Assembly: GCA_032250675.1 (NCBI GenBank)
Contig: JAVVEY010000016.1
Coordinates: 1-37,752 of the forward strand
Direction: 5' to 3'
DNA from: Gaopeijia sp032250675
GTDB taxonomy: Bacteria; Gemmatimonadota; Gemmatimonadetes; Longimicrobiales; Gaopeijiaceae
DNA: 37,752 bases
Below, in pieces: positions 32,158 to 37,752 of this stretch. How positions within the stretch are numbered: position 1 is the first letter of the stretch; the number at the start of each line of letters is the position of its first letter. Made by a program: the position numbers and the translations under genes. The notes beneath the pieces are model-generated. The model did no database searches, was not told the origin of the DNA, and saw only the letters and a program-made list of their open reading frames with translations.

Positions 32158-33744
32158 TCAGCGGCGGCGGGTCACGGGGTACCGCTCCCCGACCTCGAGC
32201 CCGGGGATCAGCCCCCAGGTGGCGAGGCCGTCGTCGGAGCGGGGTTCGAGGAGGTAGAAGGCGAGGCGACCGAGCGGCTGATCGACGCGCACCTCGCGCG
32301 TTCCCGCGGGAAGTTCGAGGGTGCTCGGCCGCCACACCCCCGAGAGGGTGTGTTCCCGGTGCCCCTGGAAGGGACGCTCCGCGATCTCGAGTCCGTCGAG
32401 GACGAAGACCTCCCCCTCGACGGTGCGGGGCTCGGTGAGCGCGGTCATCTCGATCCCGTGGGCGCGGAGCCGGTCGAGGATCACCTCGGCGTCGGGGGGG
32501 ATCTGATAGACGGCCGGTACCACCTCGGAGTCGCTCGCCATGAAGCTCCCGTACTCGCGCATCGGGGTCGGCGTGACGACATCGACGCGCCGCAGGATCG
32601 TCGCACCGGTGTAGGGGTGCGGCTCTTCGACGACGTCGCCCATGAGGATCTCGACGAGCGAGTCGGAGGGCTCGGGAACGGCGCGCGTGGGGAGCGTCCG
32701 ACCCACGACGGGCGCATCGGCGGCGGCCACCACCTCGCGGATCGCAGCGGCATCGTCGCGCGCCCAGTCGAGGATCTCCTCGACGAAGCGGTAGGTGGCG
32801 CGGACCCGGTCCTCGTAGGTGAGGTAGGCGTACGCCTCGCTCAGGATCGCGACGCGGTTGCGCAGCCCGAGGTAGTTGTTGTTGAAGCGCGGGCGGTGGT
32901 CGAAGGTCGACCAGGCGAGCTCACCGTTCCGGCGCCCGGCATTCCCGTAGTAGTAGAATTCCCATCCGTCCGCCTCGCGGATGCGCTCCGTGATGGCGGG
33001 GAAGGCGGTGCCGCGGAGGATCTCGTTGATCTCCGGCGCGGTCCCGGGATGGAGGGGGGGTGAATAGGTGAGGTGGTAGGCGTGGCGTGTGCCGTTCGTG
33101 GTGTGGAGATCGACGCCGACCTCCGGATCGTACGCATTCAGCATCGAGACGAAGGAGCGCGCCTCGGGCGAATCGAGCTTCATGTGATCACGGTTGAGGT
33201 CGTATCCCTGCGCATTCGGCCGCTGACCCATACCCCCGATCGGGCCGTGCTGGCGCGGTCGGTTGTCGAGCGCGACGCGGGCGTTCCCGTCGGCGTTGTA
33301 GAGGGGGTTCACGAGGAGGACGAGCGCATCGGTCCAGTCGGTCGTCTCTCCGGTGAGGAGATCGCGCACCAGGATCTGGAGCGCCTCCTTGCCCGGCACC
33401 TCACCCCCATGGATGTCCCCCTGCAGGTAGACACGCACCTTCCCCGACGCACGGACGGCTTCCGGAGACCCGTCCTCGACCTCGCCGATCACGAGGAGGG
33501 GGATCGCGCGTCCCTCGGAGGTATGGCCCATCGTCACGAGGTGCGCCCGGTCGCTGAAGGCGTCGGCGACGCGGAGGAAGTCCATCACGTCGTCGTGGCT
33601 CGACGTCTCGATCCACCCGCTTCTCTCGCCCCGGGTCTCGAGGTCGGCGAATGCGACTCCGGAGGACGGAGGCCGGCACCCATGCAGGGCGAGGCCCGAG
33701 AGGAGGGCGAGGAGGAGGGGACGACGCGGGGTGCGGATCATCAT
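32158..33744 (-). CDS. M14 family zinc carboxypeptidase lipoprotein
   Basis: The 528-aa protein has a lipobox (ALHGC, Cys23 from ATG 33744; the second ATG at 33741 is equally possible). The M14 site is visible: HGGEVPGKEA (His112, Glu115), YDLNRDHMKL (Asn-Arg near 184-185) and VDLHTTNGTR (His204). The catalytic Glu is probably in AILSEAYAYLTYEDR. A C-terminal beta-rich region of about 170 residues follows the catalytic domain. It probably trims peptides in the periplasm. No Shine-Dalgarno is seen. It is the first gene of a likely M14-M28 unit. Confidence 0.92.
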   Translation of the reverse strand: MMIRTPRRPLLLALLSGLALHGCRPPSSGVAFADLETRGERSGWIETSSHDDVMDFLRVADAFSDRAHLVTMGHTSEGRAIPLLVIGEVEDGSPEAVRASGKVRVYLQGDIHGGEVPGKEALQILVRDLLTGETTDWTDALVLLVNPLYNADGNARVALDNRPRQHGPIGGMGQRPNAQGYDLNRDHMKLDSPEARSFVSMLNAYDPEVGVDLHTTNGTRHAYHLTYSPPLHPGTAPEINEILRGTAFPAITERIREADGWEFYYYGNAGRRNGELAWSTFDHRPRFNNNYLGLRNRVAILSEAYAYLTYEDRVRATYRFVEEILDWARDDAAAIREVVAAADAPVVGRTLPTRAVPEPSDSLVEILMGDVVEEPHPYTGATILRRVDVVTPTPMREYGSFMASDSEVVPAVYQIPPDAEVILDRLRAHGIEMTALTEPRTVEGEVFVLDGLEIAERPFQGHREHTLSGVWRPSTLELPAGTREVRVDQPLGRLAFYLLEPRSDDGLATWGLIPGLEVGERYPVTRRR

Positions 33745-33928
33745 CGGGGGCGACGGTTGAGGAGAAGCATGGTTGAGGAGAAGCATCACGGGCGCGGTGC
33801 CCGGGGGGGCAAGAGTACTCCGCCCGGACGGTCCGCGCGAGACCTGTGGGGCGGTGGACGGGTGCCTGGTGAAGGGGCACGAGTCGCGCGCCCCCCGCTC
33901 CGCGGCGCTACCCTCTCCGGAATGCGAA

Positions 33929-33960
33929 ACGCCGCCCCCCGCCAAAGCGGGGAACGGCGT
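33929..33960 (-). terminator. intrinsic terminator of the sulfocyanin gene
   Basis: ACGCCG (33929-33934) pairs with CGGCGT (33955-33960) and CCCCGC (33937-33942) with GCGGGG (33947-33952), with a small internal loop and a 4-nt loop. It is 40 nt after the sulfocyanin stop. On the minus strand only TTT follows the stem. The rest of the 255-nt gap (33745-33999) shows nothing else. Confidence 0.7.
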
Positions 33961-33999
33961 CCCGTCGTCCTCATCGAGGCGGATTCCCGCCCGGGAGGT

Positions 34000-34569
34000 T
34001 CACGACATCGTCACGCCGGCATCCCCCTCGGCCGACACCACGAAGCGGATCCACATCCCGCTGATCGCGTGCGCCGGGATGTAGCAGACGATGGTGTACT
34101 CGCCGGCCTCGGAGGCCACGAAGGAGACCGTCTCGGACTCCCCGGGCATCGTCGCGTCGGCCATCGAGGTCGGGTTCTCCGAGATCGCGCCCTCGAAGAC
34201 GGGGGTCGTCGGCACCGACGCCGGCGGGGAGTCGAAGTTCGCCGCAACGCCGATCGAGTGCGCCATGTTCGGGTCGTTGTTGGCGAAGTTGATCGTCACA
34301 TTCGAGCCGGCCGGCACGGTGATCGTGAGCCCGCCGTTCTGGGCTCCGTTGAAGTTCCAGTAGTTGCCCGTATCGGTGAGCCCGGCGGTGATATCCAGGG
34401 TGACGTTGTCGCCGTCCATCTGGTACCAGTCGGGCATCGTCATCCCGCCCTGGGCCGGAGCCGCAGGAGCTTCGGCGGCGGCCGAAGCCTCGGAGGGAGC
34501 CTCGGCGGCAGGCTCGCCGCCACACGCGGCGATCGAGACAGCCGCCAGTCCAAGAGCGAAGCGCTTCAT
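34000..34569 (-). CDS. sulfocyanin-like blue-copper lipoprotein
   Basis: The 189-aa protein has a lipobox (SIAAC, Cys16), an Ala/Glu/Pro-rich linker to about residue 42, and a cupredoxin domain. The type 1 copper ligands are His104 (MAHSIG), Cys162, His167 and Met172 in VCYIPAHAISGMW. This Cys-x4-His-x4-Met loop and the insertion between ligands match sulfocyanins. It probably carries electrons between a quinol oxidase or bc1-type complex and a terminal oxidase at the outside of the membrane (inference; no partner gene here). GAGGAAAG about 6 nt before ATG 34569 supports the start. The gene is monocistronic: a promoter-like pair lies upstream and a terminator downstream. Confidence 0.92.
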   Translation of the reverse strand: MKRFALGLAAVSIAACGGEPAAEAPSEASAAAEAPAAPAQGGMTMPDWYQMDGDNVTLDITAGLTDTGNYWNFNGAQNGGLTITVPAGSNVTINFANNDPNMAHSIGVAANFDSPPASVPTTPVFEGAISENPTSMADATMPGESETVSFVASEAGEYTIVCYIPAHAISGMWIRFVVSAEGDAGVTMS

Positions 34570-34728
34570 GTCAGTCTTTCCTCGGTGCGATTTCAGCGAA
34601 GGTCCGCGCGGCGATCCCGACGCGGCCCGGAAGCGGATGTCCGTCGCGGACGTCCGATTCACGAATGGTCGACGCAGCGCACCGGCGGCGAACCGCCCGG
34701 CGCACGCGTCCCCTCTCTTCAGTCAAGG

Positions 34729-34757
34729 AAAATACCCACCCCGAGGGTGCTTGTGAA
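34729..34757 (-). promoter_or_regulatory. sigma-70-like promoter for the sulfocyanin gene
   Basis: On the minus strand TTCACA (34757-34752) is followed after exactly 17 nt by TATTTT (34734-34729). The transcript would start near 34722 with a leader of about 150 nt, in an AT-richer island between the tRNA gene and the copper-protein gene. This is a visual match only. Confidence 0.4.
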
Positions 34758-34855
34758 TCCCTTCACATGGGTGCGAGCGGCTCGACGGCCCAGTATCTTG
34801 ACCTTTCCACCCCACGGAGGGGGTCGAGAGGCGCCGATATCGTCCGCTTCCGGAG

Positions 34856-34929
<74 letters not shown>

Positions 34930-34979
34930 GACGAAGGTCATAATCTCGGGGATTCCCCGCCCCGGTCAAGGATGCGGGC

Positions 34980-35020
34980 AAAAGGCGCGGCGCCCGTCGG
35001 GTCTCCCCGCCGGACGCCGC
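34980..35020 (-). terminator. intrinsic terminator of rnpB
   Basis: On the minus strand GCGGCGTCCG pairs with CGGGCGCCGC (plus 35011-35020 and 34987-34996). An inner CGGG/CCCG stem is closed by a GAGA tetraloop, and a TTTT at 34983-34980 follows after GCC. It begins 7 nt after the predicted 3' end of RNase P RNA. Confidence 0.75.
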
Positions 35021-35026
35021 CCGGAC

Positions 35027-35419
<393 letters not shown>

Positions 35420-35475
35420 TCCCAACGATAACACCACACGCCCGCCCCTGCGCCGCATCCACCCCGAAATGAAGG

Positions 35476-35505
35476 GGGGGGCGCCGGCCGAAGCCGACGC
35501 CCCCC
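35476..35505 (-). terminator. intrinsic terminator of the SusC-SusD operon
   Basis: On the minus strand GGGGGGCGTCGGC pairs with GCCGGCGCCCCCC through 13 bp (one G-U), closed by a UUCG tetraloop, 47 nt after the SusD stop. CCTTCATTTC follows, so the U-tract is weak but the stem is very stable. Confidence 0.8.
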
Positions 35506-35552
35506 GAGGTCGTCCCCCTGAGGGTCAGACCTGCACCTTCACGCCGAGCCCG

Positions 35553-36992
35553 TCACGAACCGAAGCTCGCGGTACCCACATCGCAGATCGCTTCGATGCT
35601 GGTAACATTCGGGTTGTTCGTCTCCTCCTCGAAAGCGAGGAAGAAGTTCACATCGGTCCCGTAGACTCCACCCTTGAAGTAGTTACCCGTCGGGTAGACC
35701 GACTCCGCGGCGCGGCCGTACTGGTTCACCAGACGGCGCAGATCGGGCATCCGGCGCCCGGTGAGGTGCAGCCAGTACGCACGCTCCTTGAAGAGCATGT
35801 CGACCCGCGCGGCCGCCGTCCCCGGATCGGTGAGGGGATCGAGTGTCGTGGTCGCCTGCACGATGCCATCGGTGATGACATCCATGAGGTTGGCCACATC
35901 GGCCCGCATGTCGTTGAGGATCGTGAGCATCCCCGAGACATCGCCCGCGTTGAGCGCGGCCTCCGCCTCGATCAGACGCGCCTCGACCCCGGTCGCCACG
36001 GCGATCGGCGAGAAGTCGTCGACGTAGCGCAGCGTCATGAAGAGCGGGATATTCCCGTCGAAGCCTTCCTTGTCGTCGGGCCGGAACCAGGGAATCCGGG
36101 GATCCCCCGTCTCGTTCGGCTCACGGCTGCCGGCGGGCGCGAAGCCGTCGGTCCGATAGGGAAGTCCATTGATCCCCTCGTTGTCGCCCATCGAGTAGCG
36201 CCCGTTGTCCTGCAGCCCGAAGATCGGGCTGTCCTGCGCCGAATTGGAGTGGAAGGTGAAGTAGACGAAGTCGGTCGGGACGGCCGACACCGCGGAGGCG
36301 GCGGCGGCGAACTGCCCGAGGTCGAGCAGCGCGCGACCCTTCACGACGGCCGGAAGGCTTGCGCCCCCCGCCGCGATCGCCTCATCGGCCAGCTGGATCG
36401 ACCTCTGCATGACGGCTGCCCCGGAGAGCGGCTGCCCGAAGAGGAAGTCGGACTGCGACTCCGGAGCCTCCGGATTCACCTCCGAAAGGGGGATCGCCGG
36501 GCAGTAGGCCTCGGCGAGCGCGAGGGTGGCCATCGCCTCGAGCGACCGCATCTCCGACCAGCGCGGATCCGAGGTGCTCGCGAAGTTCTCGAGCGCCACC
36601 GCGGCCGACCGCGTCGCGCGTCGCGCGTCGTGAAGATCGCCGTACGGGCCGTCGGTGGTGTTTCCGTTCTGCGGACCGAACTGGTCCCGCCGGTCGGTGG
36701 CGGTCCGCGTGGTGAAGGTTCCCGACGAGAAGAACTCGTCGGACATCAGCGCCGTGGTCGAGATGAAGGCGTCGCCCCCACCCGAGTAGCCTGACACGAA
36801 CTCGTCGATCGCGCCGTTGACCTGGAAGGGCAGCGTCGACGGATCCTGGAGCGTTTCGGGGCTCACCGTATCCGGGTCCCTCACCTCGAGGAGCTCGTCG
36901 GTGACATCGTCACACCCTGCGATCACGAGGGTCCCCGCCATGAGCGAGAGCCCCGCGAAGCGGGCGAATCGGTTGATCGTCATAGTCATCAC
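35553..36992 (-). CDS. SusD/RagB-like outer-membrane nutrient-binding lipoprotein
   Basis: The 479-aa protein has a lipobox (LVIAGC, Cys27) and a helical SusD-type body. The N-terminal segment DDVTDELLEVRDPDTVSP is typical of the family's start. TPR-like helices follow (RRATRSAAVALENF; SLEAMATLALAEAY; ARLIEAEAALNAGD), then the C-terminal LFKERAYWLHLTGRRMPDLRR signature. SusD lids close over a SusC barrel and capture ligand on the cell surface. The SusC-like gene lies 13 nt upstream. The natural ligand (glycan or peptide) cannot be told; the peptidases in the window make peptides a fair guess. Confidence 0.93.
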   Translation of the reverse strand: MMTMTINRFARFAGLSLMAGTLVIAGCDDVTDELLEVRDPDTVSPETLQDPSTLPFQVNGAIDEFVSGYSGGGDAFISTTALMSDEFFSSGTFTTRTATDRRDQFGPQNGNTTDGPYGDLHDARRATRSAAVALENFASTSDPRWSEMRSLEAMATLALAEAYCPAIPLSEVNPEAPESQSDFLFGQPLSGAAVMQRSIQLADEAIAAGGASLPAVVKGRALLDLGQFAAAASAVSAVPTDFVYFTFHSNSAQDSPIFGLQDNGRYSMGDNEGINGLPYRTDGFAPAGSREPNETGDPRIPWFRPDDKEGFDGNIPLFMTLRYVDDFSPIAVATGVEARLIEAEAALNAGDVSGMLTILNDMRADVANLMDVITDGIVQATTTLDPLTDPGTAAARVDMLFKERAYWLHLTGRRMPDLRRLVNQYGRAAESVYPTGNYFKGGVYGTDVNFFLAFEEETNNPNVTSIEAICDVGTASFGS

Positions 36993-37005
36993 TTGAATCT
37001 CCCTC

Positions 37006-37752
37006 TCAGAAGCGGTAGTCGAGACGGATCATGAACTGGCGAACCGGCGGCTGCGTGTTGAACTCCGACTGGCTGAAGTTCGCGCTGCCGCCGCCCTCCA
37101 CCGTCTCCGGATCGATCCCGGAGAAGTTGGTGAAGGTCTTCAGATTCCGCCCTGACAGGGTGAGACGAAGCCCATCGAGCTGCGAGAGCGAGTTCGTCAC
37201 GAGGGAGGGCATGTCGAAGGCGACCGAGAACTCGCGCCACCTCCAGAAGGTCCCATCCTCGACGAAGCCTTCGGCCGAACCGAGGAATCGGTCGGCGATG
37301 AAGGCCGCCTGATCCTCGAGCGAAGCGGTCGGATCCGCGACCGCGCGGCATCCGCGCGTCGAGTTGAACCCGCAGCGGAACGCCTCGGAGTCGGTGGCGG
37401 TGAGGTGCCCACCCCGACCCTCGAAGAGCGTCGAGATCGTGATCCAGTCGAAGACGCGCACATCCGCGAAGACGGTGCGGTTGTGCTCCGGCTGCGACGG
37501 CCCGAGGAACTCGGTCTCACCCACCGAGACGTCGCACTGCTCCGAGTCACACCGGAGGAGCCCGTCCCCATTCGGGTCGGTGAAGGAGACCACACCCTGG
37601 TGGAATCCACCCGCATCGAAGCCTTCCGCGTGCCGCTGGAGACCCCGGTTGAAGATGATGTCACCCACCCCGCCGAGGTCGAGGACCTCGCTGTCGAGGG
37701 TGGCGTTGGTGAAGCCCACATTGAAGCCGAGAAGATCGGACTGGTAGATGTC
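37006..37752 (-). CDS. SusC/RagA-type TonB-dependent receptor (3' end)
   Basis: Only the last 248 residues are in the window; the frame is open to the edge, and the apparent GTG at 37719 is internal. The visible part has the alternating strands of an outer-membrane barrel and the SusC-like ending: FVEDGTFWRWREFSVAFDM, LRLTLSGRNLKTFTNFSGIDPE, and the terminal aromatic FMIRLDYRF that is recognised for barrel insertion. It is followed after 13 nt by the SusD partner. The substrate is unknown. Confidence 0.93.
   Translation of the reverse strand, partial: DIYQSDLLGFNVGFTNATLDSEVLDLGGVGDIIFNRGLQRHAEGFDAGGFHQGVVSFTDPNGDGLLRCDSEQCDVSVGETEFLGPSQPEHNRTVFADVRVFDWITISTLFEGRGGHLTATDSEAFRCGFNSTRGCRAVADPTASLEDQAAFIADRFLGSAEGFVEDGTFWRWREFSVAFDMPSLVTNSLSQLDGLRLTLSGRNLKTFTNFSGIDPETVEGGGSANFSQSEFNTQPPVRQFMIRLDYRF

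Noticed and set aside
34806..34824. ACCCC/GGGGT hairpin after the tRNA gene as its terminator
   Set aside because: Short stem and no T-run; too weak to call.

Overview
The window is a GC-rich (roughly two thirds G+C by eye), densely coded stretch of a bacterial chromosome. The organism is a diderm: there is a SusC/SusD-type TonB-dependent uptake pair, a plug-domain protein, a TonB-C lipoprotein and many lipobox signal peptides. Secreted exopeptidases of several families (S9, S46, M28, M14, paired M16B) sit together with a sulfocyanin-type copper lipoprotein and an archaeal-type phosphoglycerate mutase. From memory of such gene content, the best guess is Gemmatimonadota or a close relative. 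This is inference; no 16S or other marker was available. I saw no CRISPR array, prophage, insertion sequence or integron.

Layout. 1-180: tail of a plus-strand gene and a possible 35-codon ORF. 164-1267: alpha/beta hydrolase (minus). 1603-4191: S9 dipeptidyl-peptidase (plus), meeting a minus-strand carboxypeptidase-regulatory/plug protein (4258-5043) across a large hairpin. 5091-5837: phenylalanine 4-hydroxylase. 5869-19866: a long minus-strand cluster, read from right to left: ECF sigma factor, zinc-finger anti-sigma factor, holA, SPOR protein, membrane-anchored receiver domain, secreted amidase, mutS, TonB-C lipoprotein, cystathionine beta-synthase-like enzyme, ddl, rhomboid protease, S46 peptidase. 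Many junctions overlap by 1-4 nt (ATGA, GTGA, TGATG), so much of this block is probably cotranscribed. 20180-25548: a second minus-strand operon: apgM, TPR protein, active M16B protease, partner M16B subunit, Nudix hydrolase. A curious four-copy 20-bp tandem repeat lies at its last junction. 25775-27274: Ycf46-like AAA ATPase (plus). 27309-30949: small secreted protein, GCS2-CBS fusion and aspartoacylase-like M14 enzyme (minus). 31036-33744: M14 and M28 peptidase lipoproteins. 34000-34569: sulfocyanin with its own terminator. 34856-34929: tRNA-Arg(CCG). 35027-35419: RNase P RNA. 35553-37752: SusD lipoprotein and the 3' end of a SusC-type receptor, closed by a UUCG-loop terminator.

How the genes fit together. 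One theme is a peptide- and protein-scavenging outer envelope: SusCD uptake, periplasmic S9/S46/M28/M14 peptidases and an M16B heterodimer. A second is envelope homeostasis: ECF sigma/anti-sigma pair, SPOR protein, rhomboid, Ddl, TonB-C lipoprotein. Interspersed are housekeeping replication and repair genes (holA, mutS) and RNA genes (rnpB, tRNA-Arg). The most unusual items are the tail-anchored receiver protein, the tandem-repeated start/stop junction before the Nudix gene, the plug-only receptor-like protein, and the GCS2-CBS/aspartoacylase pair without a visible ATP-grasp ligase.
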